Positions 15,317 through 24,947 of a stretch of 64,000 nucleotides of DNA are shown here, one piece after another. The stretch comes from JAOXRU01 sp965247735. Its GTDB lineage: Bacteria > Bacteroidota > Bacteroidia > Flavobacteriales > Flavobacteriaceae. A model generated the notes under the pieces. That model was given only the letters and a program-made list of their open reading frames with translations, did not search any database and had not been told where the DNA came from. The first letter of the stretch is position 1. Each line of letters begins with the position of its first letter. The DNA lies in the NCBI GenBank assembly GCA_965247735.1, contig CBDFHN010000002.1:4588001-4652000 (forward strand). The letters run 5' to 3'. A program made the translations under genes and the position numbers.

Positions 15317-16072
15317 ATGAATGTAATTATAATTGAAGATGAAAAACCCGCAGCAAGACGTCTAGAACGAATGTTAAGCGAGTTGGGGATGGAAGTAAAA
15401 AAACAATTGCACTCAGTTGAACAATCCATTAAGTGGTTTCAAGAAAACGAACATCCTGATCTTATTTTTTTAGACATACAATTGTCTGATGGCCTTTCTT
15501 TTGAAATATTTGATGTTATAAAAATTAAAAGCGCAGTGATTTTTACAACCGCTTATGATGAATATGCATTACAAGCTTTTAAACTAAATAGTATTGATTA
15601 TTTATTAAAACCAATTGATGATGATGATTTGCAAACTGCAGTTAATAAATACCAAGAAAGACAACCAAGCGAAAAGCAGATTACATTAGATTTTGATGAT
15701 ATCAAACGTTTATTGGTAAACCCTGTAGAACGAGAGTATAAAAAACGGTTTACGGTAAAAGTAGGACAGCATCTAAAAATGATTGCTGTAGACGAAATAG
15801 AATGTTTTTATAGCGAAAATAAAGGGACCTATGCACATACCACAGAAGGCAGAAATTATCTTTTGGATATAACCTTAGATAATTTAGAAACAGAACTTTC
15901 TCCTAAAAGCTATTTTAGAGTAAGCAGAAAATTCTATATAAATATAAATGCGATAAAAGATATTGTTTCGTATACAAATTCTAGACTGCAATTAAAACTA
16001 AACAGTTATTCGGAAGACGAAATTATTGTAAGTAGAGATCGTGTTAAAGATTTTAAATTGTGGTTAGAATAA
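15317..16072 (+). CDS. LytTR-family response regulator
   Basis: The 251-residue protein has an N-terminal receiver domain with the acidic pair IIEDEKPAARR near residue 6, the phospho-acceptor aspartate in LIFLDIQ near 55, FTTAYDEYALQAF, and the lysine in YLLKPID. A C-terminal LytTR DNA-binding domain spans about 145-250 (FTVKVGQHLKMI, YFRVSRKFYININAI). It is the expected partner of the LytS-type kinase at 12657. LytTR regulators bind paired direct repeats in promoters. No target site was identified here. The region 16073-16271 downstream shows nothing recognisable. Confidence 0.93.
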   Translation: MNVIIIEDEKPAARRLERMLSELGMEVKKQLHSVEQSIKWFQENEHPDLIFLDIQLSDGLSFEIFDVIKIKSAVIFTTAYDEYALQAFKLNSIDYLLKPIDDDDLQTAVNKYQERQPSEKQITLDFDDIKRLLVNPVEREYKKRFTVKVGQHLKMIAVDEIECFYSENKGTYAHTTEGRNYLLDITLDNLETELSPKSYFRVSRKFYININAIKDIVSYTNSRLQLKLNSYSEDEIIVSRDRVKDFKLWLE

Positions 16073-16271
16073 AAAAGAAAATGGCGGAAAGAGTGTTTCT
16101 CTTTTAGAGCCAATACTTTTTACAATCTCCGTGTTCAGTATAGGAAAAATGCTATTGGACAAAACTAGTTTTCTATGGTTAAAACAAGAAAATAAGGTAT
16201 CAGTATCCAAAGAACAAATCTTTTCTCTTTATAACCTATAAGCAAAGCAATCTTTATTCTCTTTTTTCCTT

Positions 16272-17468
16272 TTATTCAGGATCAATTTTATTATCATTAA
16301 AAGCTGAGGGCAATAATTTTGGAATTAATTTTATAAAAATAGGCAATAAAACAGCACCTCCAGGAAGTACAAAAATAGCTAATGATGGAATTGCCTTAAA
16401 AATATCTAAGAGCTGATTTTTTATTTTTTTCTTTTCTTCTTCAGATAAGTCAGTGTTTGATGCTTTCATAATAAGAGCCAATAACTCTTTACTTTCTAGA
16501 AGTTCTTTTTGCAATCTTTTGCTATTTCTTCTGATCAATTTTTTTACAACCTGAGAAAGGTTATCATAAAACTGATTTACAGTGGAACGTGAAGTAAAAA
16601 GGTCGATATTGTCTTTATGGAGTTCAAAAAAATCTTCTAATTCTGTTAGTGATTTTGTGGTGATGATAGGTTTAAAACCTAATTTTTCGCCTATTTCTAA
16701 AACAAAAATAGCTTCTTCTGAGCTAACATTATGATCCTCCCATGTAACTAAACATGCAATATCTAAAAAATAGAGTCTTTCTTCAGCACTAAACTTTTTG
16801 TCAATTTCTTGATTAGAAGTGAGACTTGTATTAGTAATGCTGTCTATTGTTGTATAGCTAAGCGAAGAGTTAAAGAGTTTTTCTAATTGCTCGTCTTTTA
16901 TGCTTTTGTCAGTTTTTGCTTCTAAAGTTTCAAATGTAACGGTAGCGGCAAAGTTTTCTATAGCTGCTGCATATTCTTTAATCTGAGAAGCTCCAGATAA
17001 ATATTTTTTAAAAGCTAGAATATCAATGTATAAAAGTGCATTGGTAATGATGTTATTAAAGTTTTTTGTAACAAAATTATCATGTAATAATACTCTTCCA
17101 TGAATTAGCTTTTCTAGTTGGGCACTTGTACTTGACCCAGGAATAATCCGATCAAAAAATGAAATTTTATGGATTTCAATTTCTTGATAAAAAAGCAAAA
17201 GGGCCTCTAAAAATGCATTAAAATCGTTACTGTCTTTTTCTAACACATAGGTTGTATATAGCGCACAAAAGATATTTATTTTTGCAATTTCATCTTTTGA
17301 AAGCATATAATCAACAGGAATTGGCTCTATTAATGAAACATTAATTCCATAAATAAAACCTACTTTTTTTAATTTTTGATAAAGTATACTATGGCTAGTA
17401 TAGGAAACAGTTTTTTTTGAAATTACCGATCCTAATTTATCTATCCAACCTACTGCTGATGGGTTCAT
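16272..17468 (-). CDS. LETM1-like domain protein
   Basis: The 398-residue protein has no signal peptide. Its last 75 residues carry a LETM1-like segment: LLALIMKASNTDLSEEEK, then KNQLLDIFKAIPSLAIF, then a hydrophobic stretch VLPGGAVLLPIFIKLIPKLL. The first 300 residues are helical, with a TerB-like feel around residues 225-275 (acidic, SAEERLYFLDIACLVTWED, then EEAIFVLEIGEKLGF). Such proteins are common in flavobacteria and are annotated as LETM1-related. A link to biofilm has been proposed, but the biochemical role is unknown. It is the minus-strand neighbour of the YceI gene but separated by a terminator, so it is probably transcribed alone. Confidence 0.75.
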   Translation of the reverse strand: MNPSAVGWIDKLGSVISKKTVSYTSHSILYQKLKKVGFIYGINVSLIEPIPVDYMLSKDEIAKINIFCALYTTYVLEKDSNDFNAFLEALLLFYQEIEIHKISFFDRIIPGSSTSAQLEKLIHGRVLLHDNFVTKNFNNIITNALLYIDILAFKKYLSGASQIKEYAAAIENFAATVTFETLEAKTDKSIKDEQLEKLFNSSLSYTTIDSITNTSLTSNQEIDKKFSAEERLYFLDIACLVTWEDHNVSSEEAIFVLEIGEKLGFKPIITTKSLTELEDFFELHKDNIDLFTSRSTVNQFYDNLSQVVKKLIRRNSKRLQKELLESKELLALIMKASNTDLSEEEKKKIKNQLLDIFKAIPSLAIFVLPGGAVLLPIFIKLIPKLLPSAFNDNKIDPE

Positions 17469-17483
17469 ATGCTATACGATAAA

Positions 17484-17514
17484 AAAAGCTACCTCAAATA
17501 TAAAGTAGCTTTTT
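17484..17514 (-). terminator. Intrinsic terminator downstream of the LETM1-upstream gene yceI
   Basis: AAAAAGCTAC (17484-17493) pairs with GTAGCTTTTT (17505-17514). The T run is on the minus strand after the stem, which ends the transcript of the YceI gene (stop at 17559). A second small hairpin, TATACCT/AGGTATA, lies at 17529-17553. Confidence 0.7.
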
Positions 17515-17558
17515 AAAATATGTAATTATATACCTGTTATTTTAATAGGTATATGGTA

Positions 17559-18182
17559 TTAGTTTTCTTTTAAAACGGTACTCGCTTCAATGGCAACTTC
17601 AGTCCATGTTTTGCTAACACCATCAGCTCCTTTATGAAGGTCAAAACATACTTCGCTTAGTGAAGCAACAGCATCAAGTGCATTCCAGTTTTCTAAATTC
17701 ATAACTCCAGTAAAGTTTACTCTTTTTTTGTCTGTAACTGTATAGGCTAATGGTAAATCGGTAGTTACGCCATTCATTTTTAAAGAAACGGTACATTTCT
17801 TTTCTGCATCAAATTTAAAAGTTCCAGAAATCATTTCTGCTTGATCCATTACGCCAAAAAAGAATTTTTTTAATTTCCCATCTCTTAAGGTATCCTTGGT
17901 AAAAAGACTACTTACAGGAATTGAAAATTCTAAATTATCTAACGCTTCAATTGCTGTTGCAGCTGACTTAGCATTTTTAAGTTTTACCAATGTAAATTTA
18001 CCGCCTACTGGTGTTTTATCGGTAGTTTTATAAGCCGTAAACCCAATAGTAGTACCATCTGCACTTGCTGTATAGGTCTTTTCAATAGTAGCAGTTGTTT
18101 CTGCATCTTTTTTCTTGTCTTTATTTTTACAACTGGTAAAAACAAGTGCGAAAATGGCAATTAAAGAAAGAATTTTTTTCAT
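17559..18182 (-). CDS. YceI-family lipoprotein
   Basis: The 207-residue protein starts MKKILSLIAIFALVFTSC, with Cys18 as the lipidation site. An upstream in-frame ATG would add 13 residues ahead of the signal, so 18182 is chosen. The mature protein is a YceI domain: ADGTTIGFTAYKTTDKTPVGG at the start of the barrel, a central GVMDQAEMISGTFKF, and LPLAYTVTDKKRVNFTGV near the end. YceI proteins are lipocalin-like barrels that bind isoprenoids or amphiphiles in the periplasm. It is monocistronic, with a terminator on its 3' side. Confidence 0.88.
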   Translation of the reverse strand: MKKILSLIAIFALVFTSCKNKDKKKDAETTATIEKTYTASADGTTIGFTAYKTTDKTPVGGKFTLVKLKNAKSAATAIEALDNLEFSIPVSSLFTKDTLRDGKLKKFFFGVMDQAEMISGTFKFDAEKKCTVSLKMNGVTTDLPLAYTVTDKKRVNFTGVMNLENWNALDAVASLSEVCFDLHKGADGVSKTWTEVAIEASTVLKEN

Positions 18183-18265
18183 GATATAGTGTATTTCTGT
18201 ATTGTTTTTTTGAATGACCAAGTTAAGGACTTCTCAAATGTATCGCAAAATAAATAGAAAATCTT

Positions 18266-20245
18266 TTAATTGGGCATCTCTTTAGGTACTAAAGCATCAT
18301 CTTTAAGTGCTATTTCTTTTTTTAAATGCAAATCCAAAAATTGTAAGATACGGCTATAGGCTAATATCTGATTTTCTTTTTTTACAAAGCCATGTCCTTC
18401 ATCTTCAAACAAAACATAAGTAACAGGAACATTATTTTTTCTTGCATTTGCCACAATTTCGTCAGATTCTATTTTTAAAACCCTAGGATCTTTTTCTCCC
18501 TGTAATACCATAAAAGGTTTTACAATTTTATCGGTAAAAAACAAAGGTGATATTTTTCTTAACCGAACAGAATCTATAGTGTTTGGATCACCAAGTTCTT
18601 CATAGAGTGCTGTTTTATATGATTCCCACCATGGAGGGATGTTTCTTAATGTTCTTATCCAATTGGTAACACCATACAAATTTACACCCACCTCAAATTC
18701 ATTTGGTGTAAAAGTCAATGCGGCCATAGTCATATAACCGCCATAAGACCCTCCTTGGATTCCTATTTTATTGGCATCAATTTCTGGTTGCTTTGCAAGC
18801 CAGTTCTTACCTTCTATACAGTCCAAAAGATCCTTCTCTCCATGGTTTTTATTATCCATATTATAAAAGGTCTTTCCATAACCACTACTTCCCCTATTAT
18901 TAACAGCAAGTACGGCATATCCATGATTTACTAAGTATTGAATCAAGGAATTAAAATTTTGTCTAGATTGCCCTCCTGGACCACCATGTACCCATACTAA
19001 AGCAGGAACCTTGTTTTTTGCACTTGCTTGCTTCGGTAAATAATAAATAGCTGGAATTTCTACACCATCAAAACTTTTATAACGTACTACTTTGGCTTTT
19101 ACTAAATCTTCAACGGCTATATCTTTGTTTAACACGGTGGTAAGCTTAACCGTTTTTTGAGTTTTTATATCAAAGCTATAGAGGTCAGATGGTGTGTGAG
19201 AACCTCCAAGGTAAAAACTAAGTTTTTTTTCATCTCTAGAAAAATTAACATTAGTAATACTTGTATCATTAAATTTTGGGAGTTCTAGATGGTTGCCTGA
19301 TTTTGTTTCTATAATTTCAATCGTATTTTTAGCATCTTCATTACTATATATCACTTGGTACTTACCTGTTTCAGTTAAGTAACTTCCGGTGATATCCCAT
19401 TTTTTGACCAATACCTTTACCTTTTCATTAGTAGCAATAGTATATTGCATCAGGTAGGAGAATTCATTAGTATGGTCTGTAGTATAATAAAAATAAGATC
19501 CATCTTTTGAAAAATAATTAGCGTTATTTTTGCTTTTTTTACGGTTTATTTTTGTGTTGGTTTTATCATAGAGGTGGTAAAGAAACAAATCGCTATCATT
19601 AGTGTTAATGGCTTTGCTTAATGCAAGTATGGAATCATAAGTTCCTATAGCATCAATACTGTATCCTTCGGTATTTTCATAGATGAGCGAATCTTTAATA
19701 AGAATACCTTCGTGATAAGATATACTATCATTTGTAACAATAGAGTCTAGTTTGTTTTCAATTGACATAAGATAAAGATCCATATATCTTTTGTCTCTTT
19801 TGTTGGATTGATAATAAAATGCATTTTTGTCTTTTACCCATCGTTGAAAAATTGCTCTGGCATTTTCTTCTGGTGTAAGGGCTATAATGCTATCACTATT
19901 TTTCATATAAAGCTTAAAAATTTCATCTCCATTATTATCTTTTCGAAATAAAATTCGATCATCTTTTGGGAAATAGGAAATGGCAAAAATGGAAGCACTA
20001 TCAGATTTAGATTCGGCAATAGGCTTTCCTCCATTTGTTGGAATGGTATACATATTATAGATTCCAGAGGAATTACTGGTTACTAATATTTTGGAATTAT
20101 CGTTAGAGAAATCACCTCCAAAAACCCGTTCATTATCCATCATTTGTGCAATGGAATAAGTGGCTACAACTGGTTTAGTTTCCTTTTTTTCTTCCTTGCA
20201 AGAAATTACAAAAACAATAAGTGTCAATAAGATACAATTTCTCAT
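18266..20245 (-). CDS. S9-family prolyl oligopeptidase-like lipoprotein
   Basis: The preferred start is the ATG at 20245, giving 659 residues with a lipoprotein signal ending IVFVISCK; an ATG 13 codons earlier would bury it. Residues 30-375 form a beta-propeller with WD40/PD40-like strands. The C-terminal hydrolase domain has the nucleophile Ser500 in GGSYGG, Asp586 in GEKDPRV and His618 in DEGHGF. VWVHGGPGG precedes it as the oxyanion region. The triad is complete, so it should be an active serine peptidase cleaving short peptides outside the cytoplasm. It sits in a run of secreted peptidases on this strand (M1, M28). Confidence 0.92.
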   Translation of the reverse strand: MRNCILLTLIVFVISCKEEKKETKPVVATYSIAQMMDNERVFGGDFSNDNSKILVTSNSSGIYNMYTIPTNGGKPIAESKSDSASIFAISYFPKDDRILFRKDNNGDEIFKLYMKNSDSIIALTPEENARAIFQRWVKDKNAFYYQSNKRDKRYMDLYLMSIENKLDSIVTNDSISYHEGILIKDSLIYENTEGYSIDAIGTYDSILALSKAINTNDSDLFLYHLYDKTNTKINRKKSKNNANYFSKDGSYFYYTTDHTNEFSYLMQYTIATNEKVKVLVKKWDITGSYLTETGKYQVIYSNEDAKNTIEIIETKSGNHLELPKFNDTSITNVNFSRDEKKLSFYLGGSHTPSDLYSFDIKTQKTVKLTTVLNKDIAVEDLVKAKVVRYKSFDGVEIPAIYYLPKQASAKNKVPALVWVHGGPGGQSRQNFNSLIQYLVNHGYAVLAVNNRGSSGYGKTFYNMDNKNHGEKDLLDCIEGKNWLAKQPEIDANKIGIQGGSYGGYMTMAALTFTPNEFEVGVNLYGVTNWIRTLRNIPPWWESYKTALYEELGDPNTIDSVRLRKISPLFFTDKIVKPFMVLQGEKDPRVLKIESDEIVANARKNNVPVTYVLFEDEGHGFVKKENQILAYSRILQFLDLHLKKEIALKDDALVPKEMPN

Positions 20246-20300
20246 AATGCTATTTATTTTGTCTAAAATAAGCATAATTGACACAAATATGGCTAAGAAA

Positions 20301-20334
20301 AATCCCCTTTTCTAAATTAATAGCAAAGGGGATT
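20301..20334 (-). terminator. Intrinsic terminator of the BNR/VPS10 gene
   Basis: AATCCCCTTT (20301-20310) pairs with AAAGGGGATT (20325-20334). On the minus strand the stem is followed by TTTTTC, as expected for a terminator after the gene that ends at 20356. Confidence 0.75.
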
Positions 20335-20355
20335 ATGTGTATAAATGATTGGTTT

Positions 20356-23300
20356 TTATTTTAAACTAAATGTTTTTGTTTCTTTAAAAGGAGAGATTGC
20401 TAATGTTTTAATACTCTTCTCATAAGTACTCCATTCTTTTGTAAAGAAAGAATTTGTGGTATCTAATGTAGTATCTAGTTGTGCTTTTGCATTTGCAATA
20501 AGCGTTTTTTCGGTACTTGTAATTCCCGATTTTCTAGACCTTACATAGCCACTAGCTTTGTAAACACGCTGCATAACATTTACATAAGGATCATCAGTAA
20601 TTCCTTGTCTTTTATCAACTTTACCAATATATAAAGCTATAATTGTATCTATCTTTTTTACAATATTTTTAGAAGATGTTATTTGCTCTTTATATTTTTT
20701 CTTATCTAACTTGACCAATTCTTTTTGAAACTTACTGGCTATATTTTTACTAGTAACCAATTGTTTTACCGCATCAGCTGATGTTTGCATTAGTTTCTCA
20801 ATTTCTTTTGAGGCTGCATATACTTCATTGATATTACTAGTAGAAACATTCAGCCTAGGATCAGACTTTACGGTAACTGTTGTTTTGTCCGTAAACTCAC
20901 CATAAGATATTTTTACAGTATAAGTTCCAGGTTTTACAGAAAGGCCACCTGATTCTCTTTTCTTTTTCTTGATGGTTCTTGATGGTCTATCTGGACCTTT
21001 TTCATCCATTCGCCAAGAAAATTTATGGAATCCACTTTTCTTTGGTGTTTTAATTTTTATAGTTCTAATGAGCTTGTCTTTATCAAAAAACTCAAATTTA
21101 ATAGAATCGTGTTTTACCTTTTTAGTATCTTCCTCTTTATCTTCTTTAGCGGTGTCTTCTTTTTCTTTTGCAGGTGCTTTTTTAGCTTTTACTTTTTTTA
21201 GGTAATAGGTAATTAACGCACCACTTTTTCTATTTTCCCCTTGGTACAATGCATCACCACCAAACCTACTTCCTGTAGGCTGTATACGTGCAGCTTGATA
21301 TGCTGTTGGTGTTTCAAAAAGTTTAATGTTTTGAGTTAAAAAACTATTGTTTTTTGCAATAGCACGCAATGGTCTTATATCGTCTAATACCCAAGCAGCT
21401 CTTCCAAAAGTCCCTATTATTAAATCCTGTTCTCTAGGATGAATTATTAAATCTTTTGTGGATACTGTAGGAAAACCTTTGCCCCATTTTTGCCATTTTT
21501 TACCAGCATCAAAAGAAATATAAAGTCCATCATCTGTTCCTAAAAACAATAAATTGGCTTCTTCTGGATCTTCAATAATACTTAAGGCATAACTTTTTGT
21601 ATCTGTAGCATCAACAATACGTTCCCATGTTTTACCGTAATTTTTTGTACGATAAGCATATGGGGTATAGTTAAATCGTCTGTAATCATTAGCCACTAAA
21701 AGCGCTTCTCCTTTATTTTTATTAGATGCTTTTATCTGAGTTATCCAACTTCCCTTTGGTAATCCTTTTAGGTTTTTGCTGACATCAGTCCAACTTCCAC
21801 CACCATTTTGTGTGTAATGTACTCTACCATCATCAGTAGCTGCCCAAAGCATATCTTTTTCTAAAACAGAAGGTTCAACAACAAGAATAGTACAGTGATT
21901 TTCTGCTCCCGTGGCATCCATTGTTAATCCACCACTTTCGCTTTGCTTTTGCTTTTCAGGATCGTTAGTGGTTAGGTCATCAGAAATAACAGACCAAGTA
22001 AGTCCTTTATCGGTGCTTTTATGAACAAACTGACTTCCGAAATATGCAGTTGACTTATCAAAAGGATCTTGAGCAATAGCTGCATTCCAGTTAAAACGTA
22101 AGTCAATTTTAGGATCAGGATGTGTTGGTTGTACTCCATAGTTATTTCCAGTCTCAGCATCATATCTAGATACATAACCTTGCTGACTCATTGTATATCC
22201 ATATCTAGAATCATCTACATCCGGAATAACATCAAAACCATCTCCAAAAGAAATTTCTTGCCAGTAGCTATTTCTAATTCCTTGGGCTTTCCATACATAT
22301 GCAGGACCTTTCCAAGAACCATTATCTTGCATTCCACCATATACATTATATGGGAAATCGTTATCTATATTAATATGATAAAATTGTGCAACAGGAATAT
22401 TTCCAATAAAACGCCATGTTTTACCGCCATCTTTGGTAATATTAAGTCCGCCATCATTTCCATTAATCATAAACTTGCCATTGTTAGGATGTATCCACCA
22501 CGCATGATGATCTGGATGAACACCATTATTAACCCCATAGGCTGGCATTAATTGCTTAAAGTTTTTACCACCATCTTCAGAAACATTTACATAGGTAAAT
22601 ATGGAATAGATTCTGTTTTCGTTTTGTGGGTCTACTTCAATATCAGAGTAGTAAAAAGGTCTATTTCCAATATCGCTTTTTGCATTTATTTTTTTCCATT
22701 TAAACCCACCATCTTCAGACTTATATAGTGCATTTTTTTTAGATTCAATTAGTGCATAAACAATATTTGGACTATTTGGAGCAATTGCTAAACCTATACG
22801 ACCAAGGTTCCCCTTAGGTAAACCTTCTTTATCTGTTATTTTTTTCCATGTTTTACCACCATCATGGGTCATATGTAATCCACTTCCAGAACCACCAGAG
22901 TTAAAAAACCATGGGTCTCTTTTATGTTCCCATAATGCTGCAATTAGTTTGTTAGGATTTGTAGGATCCATAACTAGGTCTGCAGCCCCTGTTTTAGTAT
23001 TGGCATATAAGATTTTGTTCCAAGTAACTCCACCATCTGTAGTTTTATAAATTCCACGTTCTTCATGTTCTCCCCAAGGAGATCCTATGGCTCCTACGTA
23101 AACAGTGTTTGGATCTGTAGGGTCAATAATTACTTTATGGATGTGTCTGGTTTTTTCTAAGCCCATAGCTATCCATGTTTTACCAGCATCTAAAGATTTG
23201 TATATTCCATAGCCTCCATTAAGGCTATTTCTAGGGTTTCCTTCTCCAGTACCTACCCATATTACACTAGGGTTAGATTGCTGTATGGCCAAGGCTCCGA

Positions 23301-23559
23301 TGGATGCAGTTACTTCTCTTTCAAAAATAGGAGCCCAGGTTACTCCACCAGAAGTAGATTTCCATACGCCTCCAGATGCTGTTCCTGCATATATTATTTC
23401 GGGATTGGACGTAACCACATCAATTGTCGTAACTCTTCCACTCATTCCTCCAGGGCCTATATTCCTTGGTTTAATGTCTTGCAGCATTTCCATGGAAAAA
23501 TCCTGAGAAAATGCAATTGTTGATACCAAAAAAAGTACCGCTACAAATAGTTGTTTCAT
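20356..23559 (-). CDS. Secreted BNR/VPS10-type multi-propeller protein
   Basis: The ATG at 23559 (1067 residues) starts a clean signal peptide, MKQLFVAVLFLVSTIAFSQ; an upstream ATG adds 26 residues without sense. The mature protein carries many Asp-box turns (SLDAGKTW, TTDGGVTWN, HDGGKTW, EDGGFKW, TKDGGKTW) over residues 30-760, as in sortilin-like and sialidase-like propellers. A lysine- and glutamate-rich linker (about 800-830) is followed by a beta domain and a helical C-terminus. There is no sorting domain typical of type IX secretion at the end. These proteins are common in Bacteroidota and usually annotated as glycosyl hydrolase BNR-repeat proteins, but no catalytic site can be named. 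Confidence 0.88.
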   Translation of the reverse strand: MKQLFVAVLFLVSTIAFSQDFSMEMLQDIKPRNIGPGGMSGRVTTIDVVTSNPEIIYAGTASGGVWKSTSGGVTWAPIFEREVTASIGALAIQQSNPSVIWVGTGEGNPRNSLNGGYGIYKSLDAGKTWIAMGLEKTRHIHKVIIDPTDPNTVYVGAIGSPWGEHEERGIYKTTDGGVTWNKILYANTKTGAADLVMDPTNPNKLIAALWEHKRDPWFFNSGGSGSGLHMTHDGGKTWKKITDKEGLPKGNLGRIGLAIAPNSPNIVYALIESKKNALYKSEDGGFKWKKINAKSDIGNRPFYYSDIEVDPQNENRIYSIFTYVNVSEDGGKNFKQLMPAYGVNNGVHPDHHAWWIHPNNGKFMINGNDGGLNITKDGGKTWRFIGNIPVAQFYHINIDNDFPYNVYGGMQDNGSWKGPAYVWKAQGIRNSYWQEISFGDGFDVIPDVDDSRYGYTMSQQGYVSRYDAETGNNYGVQPTHPDPKIDLRFNWNAAIAQDPFDKSTAYFGSQFVHKSTDKGLTWSVISDDLTTNDPEKQKQSESGGLTMDATGAENHCTILVVEPSVLEKDMLWAATDDGRVHYTQNGGGSWTDVSKNLKGLPKGSWITQIKASNKNKGEALLVANDYRRFNYTPYAYRTKNYGKTWERIVDATDTKSYALSIIEDPEEANLLFLGTDDGLYISFDAGKKWQKWGKGFPTVSTKDLIIHPREQDLIIGTFGRAAWVLDDIRPLRAIAKNNSFLTQNIKLFETPTAYQAARIQPTGSRFGGDALYQGENRKSGALITYYLKKVKAKKAPAKEKEDTAKEDKEEDTKKVKHDSIKFEFFDKDKLIRTIKIKTPKKSGFHKFSWRMDEKGPDRPSRTIKKKKRESGGLSVKPGTYTVKISYGEFTDKTTVTVKSDPRLNVSTSNINEVYAASKEIEKLMQTSADAVKQLVTSKNIASKFQKELVKLDKKKYKEQITSSKNIVKKIDTIIALYIGKVDKRQGITDDPYVNVMQRVYKASGYVRSRKSGITSTEKTLIANAKAQLDTTLDTTNSFFTKEWSTYEKSIKTLAISPFKETKTFSLK

Positions 23560-23719
23560 GTTTTTGATTATTGTTTTTAAAGGTTGCATGCATTTTGCAG
23601 TAATAGCATTTTTCACAAAAAAGACACTATTTAGCATGCTTGTTTCATTGGTTAATAATTAGTTGTTAGTTTAGAATCTAAAAGTAATTAAAAGTAAAAG
23701 TGTAATTCTTAAAGATATG

Positions 23720-24322
23720 TTAAGAAATACTGGTTTTTTTATTCCGAATTCTTCTAGGATTAATCCATAACCAAAATCCAGAAAATGAAAGAACTAAAAG
23801 ACCAATAGAGGTAAGAGTAGAATATACCTTTTTGGAGGGGTCATTTTTGGTGTTAAAGATAAAATCTAGAATAGAACCATCGTGTATGCGTTCTATTATA
23901 TCTGCTGTTCTCGTTTTTACTGACATGATCTTACCAGATTGTAAGGAAACTTGAATTTCGGTAAAATGATTGGTAAACCTAATTTTTGCAATTCCTTTTT
24001 CAGGTCTAATATCTATTCTATTTATTGCTGAATCTAATTGAAGATCATGCATTGCATGAATTTTTGCAATTTGCTGAATCTGATATATGCTTAAAAAAGA
24101 AGAAGCGTCAATATGTATTTCTTTTTGAGTAGGAGGTTGAAGTTGTAATTCTTTTTTCCAAGTGAGTAATATACCTGTAACACCTAAAATAAACATAAAC
24201 AAAACAAGACTTATGGCAATATAGCGATGTAATGATCGATACCATCTGGTTTTTCGCGCAATGTTTCTGATTTTAGACTTCAACGGTTTAGTTTGCGAAC
24301 GAAAATACTGTTTTTCTACCAA
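23720..24322 (-). CDS. PepSY-associated membrane protein
   Basis: The 200-residue protein has a basic N-terminus, then a membrane helix at about 34-55 (IAISLVLFMFILGVTGILLT), a periplasmic PepSY-like domain (65-160) and a second helix at about 168-188 ending LWINPRR. The pattern SLHRYIA before the first helix and SGFWLW in the second is typical of the PepSY_TM family, though this is a short single-pair version. Such proteins are often linked to iron uptake, but no such genes are near. It is about 50 bp from the end of the YdeI gene, which may precede it in the same transcript. Confidence 0.82.
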   Translation of the reverse strand: MVEKQYFRSQTKPLKSKIRNIARKTRWYRSLHRYIAISLVLFMFILGVTGILLTWKKELQLQPPTQKEIHIDASSFLSIYQIQQIAKIHAMHDLQLDSAINRIDIRPEKGIAKIRFTNHFTEIQVSLQSGKIMSVKTRTADIIERIHDGSILDFIFNTKNDPSKKVYSTLTSIGLLVLSFSGFWLWINPRRIRNKKTSIS

Positions 24323-24368
24323 ATGGCTTGTAAAAAGTGTTAATGATTTCTTTGAAATTTTACTTCAG

Positions 24369-24947
24369 TTACCAACCAGAAGATTTTATATTTTGCTGAC
24401 ACAGCCGTATAATTTCTACAATCCTTTTGGCTCTCGTCGTTTCTCTTTTTGCTTGTTTTAGCCAATAGAGATAGCTTTTTCGATACGAGGGTGCAAAGTT
24501 TTTATAATTTTCAAAAGCAACTGTATTTCGATTGAATTCTTTTTGCAAATCTGATGGAATTACTAAATTATCTACATCATCTAGTGTAGTCCAAGAACCA
24601 TTTTTTTTCGCAATACTAATTGCCGCATATCCACTGGGTTGAATTTTCTTTTCTTTTTCTAAAGCAATAAGATATGTTTTATTGACCTTGCTCCATACAC
24701 TCTTAGGTTTTCTAGGACAAAAGTATTGCCTCCGTTTTTCATCATCAATTTTTTTTACAGTAGCATCTATCCATCCAAAACATAAAGCAACTTTAACAGC
24801 TTCTTCCCAGCGCATTGATGGTTTCTTTGAAGAAACCTTATAAAATATTAAATAAACACGAGCATACTGGTCATGATTTTTTAGCAACCAAGCATACCAT
24901 TCTTTGTCTGAAGTAAAATAAAATTCAGGAATATTGTCATCCATCAT
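24369..24947 (-). CDS. YdeI/OmpD-associated family protein
   Basis: The 192-residue cytoplasmic protein matches the YdeI family: EWYAWLLKNHDQYARVYLIFYK, then WEEAVKVALCFGWIDATVKKID, then YFCPRKPKSVWSKVNK. The C-terminal part FAPSYRKSYLYWLKQAKR and ETTRAKRI are also family hallmarks. In enteric bacteria, YdeI is named for an effect on resistance to stress and antimicrobial peptides; the mechanism is unknown. Its start overlaps the M1 peptidase stop by ATGA, so the two are translationally coupled, though they share no obvious job. Confidence 0.85.
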   Translation of the reverse strand: MMDDNIPEFYFTSDKEWYAWLLKNHDQYARVYLIFYKVSSKKPSMRWEEAVKVALCFGWIDATVKKIDDEKRRQYFCPRKPKSVWSKVNKTYLIALEKEKKIQPSGYAAISIAKKNGSWTTLDDVDNLVIPSDLQKEFNRNTVAFENYKNFAPSYRKSYLYWLKQAKRETTRAKRIVEIIRLCQQNIKSSGW